In this document: piece by piece, positions 49,951 to 59,024 of the stretch
How positions within the stretch are numbered: position 1 is the stretch's first letter
How the letters are laid out: each line of letters begins with the position of its first letter
Source of the DNA: Lachnospiraceae bacterium
GTDB taxonomy: Bacteria > Bacillota > Clostridia > Lachnospirales > Lachnospiraceae
Direction: 5' to 3'
NCBI GenBank assembly: GCA_017500935.1
Contig: JAFVXW010000066.1
Span: forward strand, 1 to 64,000
DNA length: 64,000 nt
Translations under genes and position numbers: made by a program
Notes under the pieces: model-generated
Told to the model about the DNA's origin: nothing
The model's input: the letters and a program-made list of their open reading frames with translations, nothing else
Database searches by the model: none

Positions 49951-52806
49951 TTATAATTCTCTCTTGCCCAATCGTACCTCTTCCATCATGGCCGCCATCT
50001 CTTCATCCATATGGTTGAAAAGATAGTTTTTGCCGGACTGCCGCCTTGCTTCCCAGGTTTCCAGAATTTCCTGTCTGGTGCGCTCCACTTCCTCTTTAAG
50101 CTCTCTGGCAGAAAGCCTTCTTGCACCCTGTCCGAAAATAATGATCTGCTCCAGCGCGTCAGAGGTTGCTACCGTGACATGATGCTGTTTTCCCAGTTCA
50201 TGGGCTGTCTTTTCGATATACTGATCGGCCGTTTCCGCTTCTTTTGTAAATACCACATCAATGTTATGGTATTTTAAAACAGAACCGGGATTTCCGGGGA
50301 CACGATAGGCGTCAAAAACCAGAATCAGCACACACTGTTTAAAGCCCTGATAGTTGCACAGAATGTCCATCAGCTTGTCACGGGCGCTTTCCACATTGAC
50401 CTGCGCCAGTTCCTTCAATTCTTCCCATGCAAAAATGATATTGTAACCGTCCACCAGCAGATATTCCTGCACAGCGGATTTTGCCTCTGCCTTTAAAGCT
50501 CTTTTCCCGGCAGCAGTCTGCTCTGCACCCTTTTGGACGCCGAAAGCTCCCGGCGTCTGCTGTGTACCGGTGTCTGCCCCTAAAATACGCGGGCCGTTTG
50601 CGGTTGCCCTTGACTGGCTGGTTACACCGATTCCGGCTCCTTTTGCCGGTTTGGAATCACTTTTGCCTGTATAACGGCGTTTTTCATAGCCATGCTTTTC
50701 CCGCTTGTTCTGTCCGTATGTGCGGGCAAAAATCTCATCCAGTTCTTCCTGGCTGATCCCTTCCGGCAGCTCATAAGTGCGCACCTGCTGCTGCGGCACT
50801 TCTTCCTCCTGCCTGCGGGGGTTTGAATAAGGCGTTTCCACATGCATATAATCCGGCACTTCATACCAGGGCACCACAAATCCTGCTCCGTGGGCACAGA
50901 AAACGGAATCCGGCGAATTTTCCAGATCCGCTTCCGGATCATAGGCACGCGCTGCGATCACCTCTTCTGCATTGTGGCAGGGTTCATATCCCTTTAACGT
51001 ACAGAAAATCCGTCCGCGTCCTTTTGTGTAGGCAGTCAGCTCTGTCTGATAGCCGCGCATGGTGACAACCGGTGCGCTGCCGGTTAACACAGACATATCC
51101 CCTTCCATCATCGGAGGTTCAAAACTGCCCTGCATCTTCTGAATATCCGTCATGGCACGTCCCACATTCTCCGTGGGCAGCTCGATCCTAAACGCATAGA
51201 CCGGCTCCAGAAGCTGACTCTGGGTACTCATCAGGCCCTGCCGGATCGCCCGATAGGTGGACTGTCTGAAATCGCCGCCCTCTGTATGTTTTAAATGCGC
51301 CCTGCCGCCCACCAGTGTGATCTTCATATCCGTGATCTCTGACCGGGTCAGCACGCCCACATGCTTTTTTTCTTCCAGATGGGTCAAAACCAGCCTTTGC
51401 CAGTTTTTGTCCAGCTCATCTTCGCTGACACCCATTGCAAACTGCAGACCGCTTCCGCGCTCTGTCGGTTCCATCCACAAATGCACCTCCGCATAATGGC
51501 GCAGCGGTTCATAATGTCCCACACCTTCCACCGGTGCAGTGATCGTTTCTTTATAAACAATACTGCCGGAGCCAAATTCCACCGAAACACCGTAACGCTC
51601 TGCGATCTGGCTTTTTAAAATCTCGATCTGCACTTCGCCCATGACCTGTGCATGGATCTCGCCGCTTTCTTCTTCCCATACGATATGCAGCTGCGGCTCC
51701 TCTTCTTCCAGTGCCCGCAGTTTTAACAGCATCTGATGTACATCGCAGTCTTCCGGCAATATGATGCGGTATGTCAGTACCGGCTCCAGAACCGGCAGTA
51801 CACTTTCTGTTTCCCAACCAAGTCCCTGACCGGCAAAAGTCTTTGTCAGACCGGTCACCGCACAGATTCCGCCGGCTTCCATTTCCTGTACCGGTGTAAA
51901 GGAAGAACCGGAATACACCCGCAGCTGATCTGCCTTTTCCTCCCAATACTCCTGCGAAGCACTGTCAATCCCCGGCTGACCTGCATTGCTTAACAGCTGT
52001 TTGACTCTGAGCGTTCCGCCGGTCACCTTTACATAGGTCAGGCGTTTTCCCTGCTCATCTCTGGCAATTTTAAAAACTCTGGCTCCAAACGCTTCCGGCC
52101 AGGAGGGTACCACAGCATAAGTATCCAGAGCATCAAGCAGCTCCTGTACACCTTCCACTTTCAGCGCTGATCCAAAAAACACCGGAAAGATTTTTCTCTC
52201 CCGAATCGCTCCTGCAATCTGCGGCACTGACAATTCTGCATTTTCCAGAAAATATTCCAGCAGTTTTTCATCACAGACTGCTGCGTTTTCCCAAAAAGTT
52301 TCGTCATTATCCGCTGCATCCGAAAAATCCACACAATTTTCATGCAGCCGGGCTTTTATTTCTGAAAGAAGGGCCTGCTTATCAGTATCCGGCTGATCCA
52401 TTTTATTTACAAAAATGAACACCGGAATTTCATAACGTATCAGCAGACGCCACAAAGTTTCCACATGTCCCTGTACTCCGTCCGCACCGCTGATGATCAG
52501 CACCGCATAATCCAGCACCTGCAGTGTCCTTTCCATTTCTGCCGAAAAATCCACATGCCCCGGCGTATCCAGAAGCGTCACTTTATGACAAGGCAGCTCA
52601 CACTCTGCCTGTTTGGAAAAAATCGTGATTCCTCTGGCTCTTTCCAACGCATAAGTATCCAAAAAGGCATTCTGATGATCCACTCTGCCAAGCTTGCGGA
52701 TCCTGCCGGTCAGATACATAATGCTTTCTGCCAGAGTGGTCTTGCCGGCATCCACATGGGCCAACAGACCAACACTGATATTCTTTTTTCTTCTCTGTTC
52801 GCCCAT
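49951..52806 (-). CDS. TetM/EF-G-like translational GTPase fused to a Rae1/YacP-type NYN nuclease domain
   Basis: A 951-residue two-part protein. Residues 1 to about 700 form a ribosomal-protection-type GTPase: P-loop AHVDAGKTT (16-24), RGIT (58-61), DTPGH (80-84), NKMD (134-137), GSAL (about 215), then EF-G-like domains II-V with GRAHLKHTEGGDFR in domain IV. About 700-781 is a low-complexity linker. Residues 782-951 match Rae1/YacP: LLVDGYNII, LVFDAYR, VVFTKEAETADQYIE, TSDALEQIIIFGQGARRLSARE; candidate metal Asp are at about 786, 832, 861 and 883. Rae1 of B. subtilis cuts mRNA in the ribosomal A site, so the fusion suggests ribosome-delivered mRNA cleavage. Tetracycline resistance is not implied. 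greA follows by 28 bp. Confidence 0.9.
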   Translation of the reverse strand: MGEQRRKKNISVGLLAHVDAGKTTLAESIMYLTGRIRKLGRVDHQNAFLDTYALERARGITIFSKQAECELPCHKVTLLDTPGHVDFSAEMERTLQVLDYAVLIISGADGVQGHVETLWRLLIRYEIPVFIFVNKMDQPDTDKQALLSEIKARLHENCVDFSDAADNDETFWENAAVCDEKLLEYFLENAELSVPQIAGAIRERKIFPVFFGSALKVEGVQELLDALDTYAVVPSWPEAFGARVFKIARDEQGKRLTYVKVTGGTLRVKQLLSNAGQPGIDSASQEYWEEKADQLRVYSGSSFTPVQEMEAGGICAVTGLTKTFAGQGLGWETESVLPVLEPVLTYRIILPEDCDVHQMLLKLRALEEEEPQLHIVWEEESGEIHAQVMGEVQIEILKSQIAERYGVSVEFGSGSIVYKETITAPVEGVGHYEPLRHYAEVHLWMEPTERGSGLQFAMGVSEDELDKNWQRLVLTHLEEKKHVGVLTRSEITDMKITLVGGRAHLKHTEGGDFRQSTYRAIRQGLMSTQSQLLEPVYAFRIELPTENVGRAMTDIQKMQGSFEPPMMEGDMSVLTGSAPVVTMRGYQTELTAYTKGRGRIFCTLKGYEPCHNAEEVIAARAYDPEADLENSPDSVFCAHGAGFVVPWYEVPDYMHVETPYSNPRRQEEEVPQQQVRTYELPEGISQEELDEIFARTYGQNKREKHGYEKRRYTGKSDSKPAKGAGIGVTSQSRATANGPRILGADTGTQQTPGAFGVQKGAEQTAAGKRALKAEAKSAVQEYLLVDGYNIIFAWEELKELAQVNVESARDKLMDILCNYQGFKQCVLILVFDAYRVPGNPGSVLKYHNIDVVFTKEAETADQYIEKTAHELGKQHHVTVATSDALEQIIIFGQGARRLSARELKEEVERTRQEILETWEARRQSGKNYLFNHMDEEMAAMMEEVRLGKREL

Positions 52807-52874
52807 GAAAAAAAGGACCCCCTTCTGTGCATAATAAAGTATTATAGCACAAAGGAGGGCTTTAGTCGATATTG

Positions 52875-52912
52875 GAAACGACCTGGAGCGGAAAATTGTC
52901 CGCTTTCGGTCA
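52875..52912 (-). terminator. hairpin after the UroD-like gene
   Basis: GACC/GGTC and AGCGGA/TCCGCT pair in a two-part stem directly after the stop of the UroD-like gene, with only GTCGTTTCC behind it on the minus strand. A weak terminator or attenuator ahead of the GTPase-nuclease gene; inference. Confidence 0.4.
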
Positions 52913-52917
52913 CCAGC

Positions 52918-53982
52918 TTATCTGCCTGTGTAATCCACACATGCCTTGATATAAGCCACTACGTTTTCCACCGGAACTTCCGGTTCCAAAAGATGGGTCG
53001 GGCATACGTACAGACCGCCCTGCTTTCCGGCGATATCCAGATTTTCAAATACTTTCCGGCGTACCTCATTGGGCGTGCCAAAGGGCATGGTTGTCTGGGT
53101 ACCGATGGTGCCGTGGAAGGAAAGCTGTTCACCGTATTTATCATGCAGTTCTTTAAAATCCATACATTCAGGCTGAACGGGATTCAATACCTCCACACCC
53201 GCTCTGATCAGGTACGGAATCAGTTCTGTCACATGACCGCAGGAATGGTAGAAAATGATGATTTCCGGGTTGATCGCTTTTGCTGCATCAATGACACGCT
53301 TTAAGCGGGGCATGATCCACTCGCTGTAAAGTCCTTCACTCATCATAATGGTATGCTGCATTCCCACATCATCGCCCAAAAACAGACCGTCCGCACCGGC
53401 TTTTGCAAAGCTTTGGGCGCGCAGGATCGCCAGATCTGTCACCTTATCCAGAAGCACTTCCGCCATGGGGTCTTCTGCCATCATGTCACACATCAGATTT
53501 TCCATACCGCGCATGTACCATGCGGTTTCCCATACGGTACACTGCATGTCCCCGATGGCAGGCTGGTCCTGTGCGTGGAACTGTTTTACCTGCTCTGTCT
53601 GCAGTGCCAGATCTTCCTCATGAAATACCGGAAGCGGATAGCTTTCAATCTGCTCCACGGAATCAAAATTACGCATGGGATTGTGCATATAAGTCATATG
53701 AAAGGCAGCTTCCGAACCCGGTTCATGGGCAACGCCCCAATCGTCGATGGTTGTACCGGGCTTAAAGTTTTTATCCTGATAATACTCCATAAAAGTCTCG
53801 TTTGAGGCTCTTGTCACGGAAAGATGTCTGATATAAGCAGGTCCTTTGGGAATCCAGATATCATGTTCCTTTACATAATCATCATATTTTGCCTGCAGAC
53901 TGGGACACATGGAAAAATGCACCGGCATATATTCATAGCCTTTGCGTCTGGCAATGGCGATATAGTTTTCACGATTGGTCAT
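52918..53982 (-). CDS. uroporphyrinogen decarboxylase-like (URO-D family) protein
   Basis: A 354-residue URO-D superfamily protein, probably a methyltransferase-type enzyme of anaerobic metabolism and not the haem enzyme. Segments: ADGLFLGDDVGMQ (about 195-207), IIFYHSCGHVTELIPYLI (metal His and Cys, about 245-262), VLNPVQPECMDFKELHDKYG and LSFHGTIGTQT. The ATG at 53982 has AGGAG 7 bp upstream. It is the fourth gene of the unit ADP-ribosylglycohydrolase, MaoC, SDR, UroD-like. It differs clearly from the other URO-D protein at 22920-24020. Confidence 0.85.
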   Translation of the reverse strand: MTNRENYIAIARRKGYEYMPVHFSMCPSLQAKYDDYVKEHDIWIPKGPAYIRHLSVTRASNETFMEYYQDKNFKPGTTIDDWGVAHEPGSEAAFHMTYMHNPMRNFDSVEQIESYPLPVFHEEDLALQTEQVKQFHAQDQPAIGDMQCTVWETAWYMRGMENLMCDMMAEDPMAEVLLDKVTDLAILRAQSFAKAGADGLFLGDDVGMQHTIMMSEGLYSEWIMPRLKRVIDAAKAINPEIIIFYHSCGHVTELIPYLIRAGVEVLNPVQPECMDFKELHDKYGEQLSFHGTIGTQTTMPFGTPNEVRRKVFENLDIAGKQGGLYVCPTHLLEPEVPVENVVAYIKACVDYTGR

Positions 53983-54028
53983 GACCATTCTCCTTATCCT
54001 GATTTTTTGATACAGCTTCCGATTCTGC

Positions 54029-54760
54029 TCATCTGCCGCCTGTTATGGCAAAATTCTGTCCTGTGACGGCATCTGCCGCATCCGACAGCAAAAAGGCTGC
54101 CATCGGAATTACATCATCCAGATTCAAGTTTCTGCCGATGGGGCTGGTTGCTGCATTGTTTTCTGCGATCAATGACGCCACATCCGCCAGAAATTTTGTT
54201 TCTGTCATGTCGGGTGAAATGCCGTTTACCGTGATCATTTTGTCTGCATACTCACTGGCAAGACTTTTTATAAGTCCCAGCATTGCATATTTGATCGAAG
54301 TATAGGCACTTAAATATTTGGGTGCTGTTCCGACCGTGCAGGAGGAAAGCATCACCAGCACTTTTCCGTATTTCTGCTTTGCCTGCGCCGGAAGCACCAC
54401 TTTTGCCACCTCCACAAAGGAGCGCAGGGAAATCTGTATTTCCGCCTCAAAATCTTCCCAAGAGGATTTTGCAAATTTTTTATGACTGATCCGTTTTGCC
54501 GGAAAATGCGCAAAATGGTCGATCACAGGATACTGCGCCTTTAACTGTGCTGCAAATCGTTTTGTTTCTTCTTCATCTGAAAAATCAGCCTGCATACCCA
54601 CAAACTTATCTCCCAGCGCATTCTGCAGCTCTTCCAGCTTTTCATTCCAATGGGCATAATGGGCGATAACAGTCCGGTAGTTTGCCGCCACTCTTCTGAT
54701 CAGATCACATCCCATGTCGGAAGAAGCACCGGTTACCAGCAAAATCTTATTCTCTTTCAT
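54029..54760 (-). CDS. SDR family oxidoreductase
   Basis: Short-chain dehydrogenase of 243 residues: NAD(P) loop VTGASSDMGCDLI (about 9-21), a catalytic Ser in VMLSSCTVGTAPKYLSAYTSIKYA, with Tyr and Lys in YTSIK (about 152-156), and a C-terminal DAADAVTGQNFAITGG. HFAHFPAKRIS replaces the usual NNAG motif, so the cofactor or substrate may be atypical. It overlaps the MaoC gene by 14 bp, a strong sign of coupled expression. Confidence 0.85.
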   Translation of the reverse strand: MKENKILLVTGASSDMGCDLIRRVAANYRTVIAHYAHWNEKLEELQNALGDKFVGMQADFSDEEETKRFAAQLKAQYPVIDHFAHFPAKRISHKKFAKSSWEDFEAEIQISLRSFVEVAKVVLPAQAKQKYGKVLVMLSSCTVGTAPKYLSAYTSIKYAMLGLIKSLASEYADKMITVNGISPDMTETKFLADVASLIAENNAATSPIGRNLNLDDVIPMAAFLLSDAADAVTGQNFAITGGR

Positions 54761-55172
54761 CCAAAACCCCCACTCTCATCTTGCCGCGAAGCACTTTTTC
54801 CCCTCTCTGGTTGGTGACAGTCACCTTCATCCAGAAAAGCCGGAAGGTCTCATTAACTTCGCTGACAGTTCCGGATACCTTTAAAACATCGCCTGCATAA
54901 ACAGGTTTTGCAAATTTGACTTCCACTTCATGGATCAGACTGTTTTTGCCGGGCAGATAAACCCCTGCCAGTGTGGATAAAAAGGACGCTGTCAGCATCC
55001 CGAAAGCCACTCTGGCCGGATGTCCCTTTTTTTGTGCAAATGCTGCATCATTGTGCAGGGGATTGACATCGCCGGTGATATCCAGAAATCTGTCAAACAT
55101 TTCCTCTGTCACCGTCACTTCAAAGCCCTCTGTCAGTCCCACTGCGATCTCTTCAAATACATATGCGTTCAA
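54747..55172 (-). CDS. MaoC-like hot-dog dehydratase
   Basis: A 141-residue (R)-specific enoyl-CoA hydratase-type protein. It has the hydratase-2 motif region ITGDVNPLHNDAAFAQKKGHPARVAFGML (catalytic Asp and His, about 33-61). It may hydrate an enoyl-CoA or a similar thioester that the neighbouring SDR then oxidises or reduces. It overlaps the SDR gene by 14 bp and follows the ADP-ribosylglycohydrolase gene by 13 bp. Confidence 0.88.
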   Translation of the reverse strand: MNAYVFEEIAVGLTEGFEVTVTEEMFDRFLDITGDVNPLHNDAAFAQKKGHPARVAFGMLTASFLSTLAGVYLPGKNSLIHEVEVKFAKPVYAGDVLKVSGTVSEVNETFRLFWMKVTVTNQRGEKVLRGKMRVGVLDERE

Positions 55173-55185
55173 ATTGCCTGCTCCT

Positions 55186-56544
55186 TTACAGCTTTACATG
55201 CTTCATGGTCATTTTTACGCGTTCGGAAATCTTCACAGTGCCCACACCGAAAATGGAAGTGTAGAGAGTATCACGGATCGGATCTTTCCAGTATGCATCA
55301 ATGCCGTCGATACCCAGCATCATACCCAGTACGGAACCTACGGTTGCACCGTTGCAGTCTGTATCGAAACCGGTTTCTACAGACATACAGATGGATTTGC
55401 CGTAATCTCCCTCGCCGTACAGCAGGGCAGCCGCTACGATCATCGCATTGGAATTGGTATGACACCAGCCATGCTCGGTATATTCATCATAAGCCTCATG
55501 GATGTGTGCAAAACAGTCTTCTTTGGAAACACCGCTGTCATAATCGTTGATCACAAGCATCACATCGCGGTAAAGTCTGGAGGTTGCAGGAACCTGTGCC
55601 AGACCGCCCAGGATCACATCCTTGATATTGTTTGTTTCTGCTGCGCAGGCAATCATTGCCGCTGCAAACATTTCACCGTAGATACCGTTCTTGATATGGG
55701 AAATGGAAGCATCACGGAATGCCATATCTGCTGCGGTCTGAGGATCGCCGGGATTGATATAGCCAAAATAGTCACCGCGGATCTGCGCGCCGATCCATTC
55801 GCGGAAAGGATTCTGGTATACCGCAGATACCGGAGGCTCATAACCGTTTACAAAATTACAGAATGCAACGCGTTCAGCGGTACAGTAAGCATCTTTTCTC
55901 TGATCAGCAAGCCATGCTCTGGAAACATCCCAGGAGGTAAAATCGCGTCCGTATTTTTCCACGAGCTTCTGTGCCAGAACCACATAGTTGGTATCATCAT
56001 CCACAGGCATACCATCCACTTCATCCGCATAGCAGGTATTGACAAAATCAAACTTATATTTTTTCAGCGTTTCTTCTGTGATATCGCTCTTGTAAATATA
56101 TCTGTGCATCGGATAATTGCCGCTCTCTGTCAAAAACGGAATCAGCTCATTGGTACGGATACCTTCCACGGTTTTGCCCAGCAGACAGCCGCAGATCCTG
56201 CCCATCCATGCACCGTGAATCTTCTCTTCCAGCTTATCGGGATCGATGGGAGTCTTTTCATATTCATAAGGTTTTCTCAACGCAAAAATACCGGGCAGAT
56301 CCGAAGGTTCATTATAGGGGTAGCCTTCCACTGTGGGTGCATTTTTTACCACCTCAAACAAAGCATCACTCAGCTGCTTTTTGATCTCGTCCTTGGGCAG
56401 TTTGGATACAGCCTCAAACACTTCTTTGTAGGAAGCGATGTCCAGACCTTCCTCGATGGACTGCTCATATTCGGTCATCAGATAGGAACCGTAAAATTCC
56501 CAGTCGTGAAGTTTGTTGTAATTGGGTTTGATCGTTTTATTCAT
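55186..56544 (-). CDS. ADP-ribosylglycohydrolase family protein
   Basis: A 452-residue DraG-type fold protein. The core starts at HGAWMGRICGCLLGKTVEG (about 112-130), metal ligands lie in VDDDTNYVVLAQKLVE (about 185-200) and near the end in TGFDTDCNGATVGSVLGMMLG (about 400-420), the family pair. About 100 N-terminal residues precede the core. The substrate may be an ADP-ribosyl group or another glycosyl bond, as family members of gut bacteria are diverse. ATG 56544 has GGAGG 7 bp upstream; it is the first gene of the run. A + strand open frame opposite it is a shadow. Confidence 0.88.
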   Translation of the reverse strand: MNKTIKPNYNKLHDWEFYGSYLMTEYEQSIEEGLDIASYKEVFEAVSKLPKDEIKKQLSDALFEVVKNAPTVEGYPYNEPSDLPGIFALRKPYEYEKTPIDPDKLEEKIHGAWMGRICGCLLGKTVEGIRTNELIPFLTESGNYPMHRYIYKSDITEETLKKYKFDFVNTCYADEVDGMPVDDDTNYVVLAQKLVEKYGRDFTSWDVSRAWLADQRKDAYCTAERVAFCNFVNGYEPPVSAVYQNPFREWIGAQIRGDYFGYINPGDPQTAADMAFRDASISHIKNGIYGEMFAAAMIACAAETNNIKDVILGGLAQVPATSRLYRDVMLVINDYDSGVSKEDCFAHIHEAYDEYTEHGWCHTNSNAMIVAAALLYGEGDYGKSICMSVETGFDTDCNGATVGSVLGMMLGIDGIDAYWKDPIRDTLYTSIFGVGTVKISERVKMTMKHVKL

Positions 56545-56635
56545 AAGACTACCTCCAAAATTGGTATTTTTATCTATTAACAGCATAACGTACCTGACAT
56601 CTTTTATCAAGTTAAGAATTGATGTATCCATACTC

Positions 56636-56664
56636 TTGCCAAACAAACTTCGACAGGCTACAAT
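56636..56664 (+). promoter_or_regulatory. sigma-A promoter for upp
   Basis: -35 TTGCCA (56636-56641), 17-bp spacer, -10 TACAAT (56659-56664), 50 bp before the upp start. Confidence 0.7.
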
Positions 56665-56714
56665 AACAGCAGGAGCAAATGCCAAAGAACTGACACCACA
56701 GAAAGGAATCCATC

Positions 56715-57356
56715 ATGTATAACGAAAATCCCAATATTGTGATCTGCAATCACCCCCTTTTAAAACATAAAATCACCATGCTGCGCAGCAAAGAAACCGG
56801 CACCAATGAATTTCGCGCCATTGTGGAAGAGATTGCCATGCTGATCGGCTACGAAGCACTCCGCGATCTGGAGCTTACGGAAGTTGCCGTTGAAACTCCC
56901 ATCGAAACCGCTATGTGTCCTGTCATCGCAGGCAAAAAGCAGGCCATTGTGCCTATTTTAAGAGCAGGTCTTGGCATGGTGGGCGGTATGCTCAAATTGA
57001 TGCCTGCAGCCAAAGTCGGCCACATCGGTCTGTACCGTGACGAAGTGACCTTTGAACCTCATGAATACTACTGCAAGCTCCCCACTGCGATCGACCAGCG
57101 TAAGATCTTTGTGGTAGACCCTATGCTCGCCACCGGCGGTTCCGCAATTTCTGCCATTGATTTCATCAAACAGCACGGCGGCAAAGATATCACCTTCCTG
57201 TGCGTGATCGCTGCTCCCGAAGGGTTAGAAAAGCTGGCCAGCGCACATCCCGATCTGAAGATCTTTGTCGGCAATCTGGACAGATGCTTGAACGAAAATG
57301 CATATATCTGCCCCGGTCTTGGCGATGCCGGCGACCGTATTTTCGGCACCAAATAA
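56715..57356 (+). CDS. upp: uracil phosphoribosyltransferase
   Basis: Salvages uracil with PRPP to UMP; cytosolic. The 213-residue protein has [17 protein letters not shown] (about 82-98), the PRPP loop [19 protein letters not shown] (about 133-151) and a C-terminal [11 protein letters not shown], the Upp signature. Length is normal. It converges with uraA, whose product imports the same base; the two share a bidirectional terminator. Confidence 0.96.
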   Translation: MYNENPNIVICNHPLLKHKITMLRSKETGTNEFRAIVEEIAMLIGYEALRDLELTEVAVETPIETAMCPVIAGKKQAIVPILRAGLGMVGGMLKLMPAAKVGHIGLYRDEVTFEPHEYYCKLPTAIDQRKIFVVDPMLATGGSAISAIDFIKQHGGKDITFLCVIAAPEGLEKLASAHPDLKIFVGNLDRCLNENAYICPGLGDAGDRIFGTK

Positions 57357-57391
57357 TTCCGAAGTTCAAACTTTTTCATAAAAAATACGCA

Positions 57392-57440
57392 TAAAAAAAC
57401 TTCCGCATATCGCTGTTTTGGGCGAGGCGGAAGTTTTTTA
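57392..57440. terminator. bidirectional terminator between upp and uraA
   Basis: AAAAAAACTTCCGC pairs with GCGGAAGTTTTTT around a loop, between the converging upp and uraA genes. Confidence 0.85.
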
Positions 57441-57473
57441 TTGTTATTAGTTTTTTAAAAGGAATTACTGCGA

Positions 57474-58835
57474 TTATTCGCGGCTTCCCACTTCAAAATT
57501 CACGCCGGTATCACCGGGTGTCTCTTCATCAAATTCATAATCCTTCTCAGGCAGAACTGCATTTAAAATAATACCTGTCAGCGCACCCACAGCCAGACCG
57601 GTCAGCTTGATGGTAATGCTGCCGATACTGAACATGATAGCACCCGCCGTACTGTAGTTGATGCCGATGGAAAGTACCAGAATCAGTGCTGCAACGATAA
57701 CATTGCGGGATTTTGCAAAATCCACCTGATTTTCCACCACGTTGCGGACACCGACTGCGGAGATCATACCGTAAAGGATCAGGGAAATGCCGCCTACGGT
57801 AGCGGTGGGCATCACCTGGATCACAGCCGCAAACTTGGGACAGAAGGAGAAAAAGATCGCAAATCCTGCTGCCAGTCTTACTACAAAAGGATCAAATACT
57901 TTGGACAGATTCAGCACACCTGTATTTTCACCGTAAGTAGTATTGGCAGGCGCACCAAACAGGGAAGCGAGCGTTGTTGCCAGACCGTCACCCAAAAGGG
58001 TTCTGTGCAGACCGGGATCCTTGATATAGTTGATACCGGTTGTGGAAGAGATTGCAGAAATATCGCCGATATGTTCCACAACAGTTGCAAGTGCGATGGG
58101 CATAATAGTGATAATTGAAGTTATCAGCAGGGACGCATCAAAATTTTCACCAAACAGTGCAAATACGGTGTGATCCATGTTGATGGGCAGACCGATCCAG
58201 GAAGCTTCTTTTACCGCGGTAAAATCAACCTCTCCCAGCAGAATGCCTGCAAAATAAGATACCACTACGCCGATCAGGATCGGAACGATCTTGATCATGC
58301 CCTTGCCGAAAATATTACATACAATTACAACAACAATCGCAGTCAGCGCGATCAGCCAGTTTGCATTGCAGCTGTCGATCGCAGATTTGGACAGTGTCAG
58401 ACCGATCGCAATGATGATCGGACCGGTAACGATCGGCGGGAAATAACGCATAACCTTTTTTGCTGAAAACAGCTTGATCAGTCCTGCAAGGATCAGATAG
58501 ATCAGCCCTGCACATGCCACACCGAAACATGCGTAAGGAATCATGGCGTCATTGCTGCTGCCATCCTCCAGCAAAGGAGCGATCGCCGCATATCCTCCCA
58601 GAAATACAAAGGAAGATCCCAGAAACGCAGGTACTTTTTTCTTGGTTATCAAGTGGAACAGCAAGGTTCCCAGACCCGCAAACAATAAGGTTGCTGAAAC
58701 ATTAAGCCCTGTCAGAAGCGGCACCAGCACGGTAGAGCCAAACATGGCAAACATGTGCTGCAGACCCAGTATGAAGGTCTTTGAGCTTCCCAGTTCTCTG
58801 GCATTATAAATGCCATCCTGTACTTTTTTTTCCAT
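57474..58835 (-). CDS. uraA: uracil permease (NCS2 family)
   Basis: Nucleobase:cation symporter of 453 residues with about 14 membrane segments. Marks are LQHMFAMFGSTVLVPLLTGL (about 26-45), the substrate-binding TVVEHIGDISAIS (Glu and His, about 240) and the second Glu-bearing segment GDGLATTLASLFGAPANTTYGENTGVL (about 285-310). The adjoining upp gene supports uracil as the substrate. AGGAG precedes the ATG. No PyrR-binding attenuator was recognised upstream. Confidence 0.93.
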   Translation of the reverse strand: MEKKVQDGIYNARELGSSKTFILGLQHMFAMFGSTVLVPLLTGLNVSATLLFAGLGTLLFHLITKKKVPAFLGSSFVFLGGYAAIAPLLEDGSSNDAMIPYACFGVACAGLIYLILAGLIKLFSAKKVMRYFPPIVTGPIIIAIGLTLSKSAIDSCNANWLIALTAIVVVIVCNIFGKGMIKIVPILIGVVVSYFAGILLGEVDFTAVKEASWIGLPINMDHTVFALFGENFDASLLITSIITIMPIALATVVEHIGDISAISSTTGINYIKDPGLHRTLLGDGLATTLASLFGAPANTTYGENTGVLNLSKVFDPFVVRLAAGFAIFFSFCPKFAAVIQVMPTATVGGISLILYGMISAVGVRNVVENQVDFAKSRNVIVAALILVLSIGINYSTAGAIMFSIGSITIKLTGLAVGALTGIILNAVLPEKDYEFDEETPGDTGVNFEVGSRE

Positions 58836-58963
58836 TTTCTTTCTCCTGTTTTCTCATACAGTATGCAGAAATATACCTGCGAAAATGATTATATCATGAA
58901 ACTGCTTTTTTCTGCATTATATTTTTTGCAGATTCTTTATTATTTTATGGCTACACCGTTTAC

Positions 58964-58992
58964 TTTACACAAAAAATATATTAAAATATACT
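58964..58992 (+). promoter_or_regulatory. sigma-A promoter for pfp
   Basis: -35 TTTACA (58964-58969), 17-bp spacer, -10 TATACT (58987-58992), 32 bp before the start; AAGGAGA is the ribosome site. Confidence 0.75.
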
Positions 58993-59024
58993 CTGTATGA
59001 AAATTTGAAAAAGGAGATGTAATT

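Noticed and set aside
49951-52806. Tetracycline resistance gene
   Set aside because: The GTPase part resembles TetM, but it has EF-G-like domain IV wording (HLKHTEGGDFR) and a nuclease fusion, and sits in a housekeeping-like operon. Nothing points to drug resistance.
54973-56580. 535-codon open frame on the + strand
   Set aside because: It lies opposite the ADP-ribosylglycohydrolase and MaoC genes, has no ribosome site and no family features; a shadow frame.
58836-58960. PyrR-type attenuator before uraA
   Set aside because: Some short inverted repeats are present but no terminator/antiterminator pair or PyrR-binding loop could be made out.
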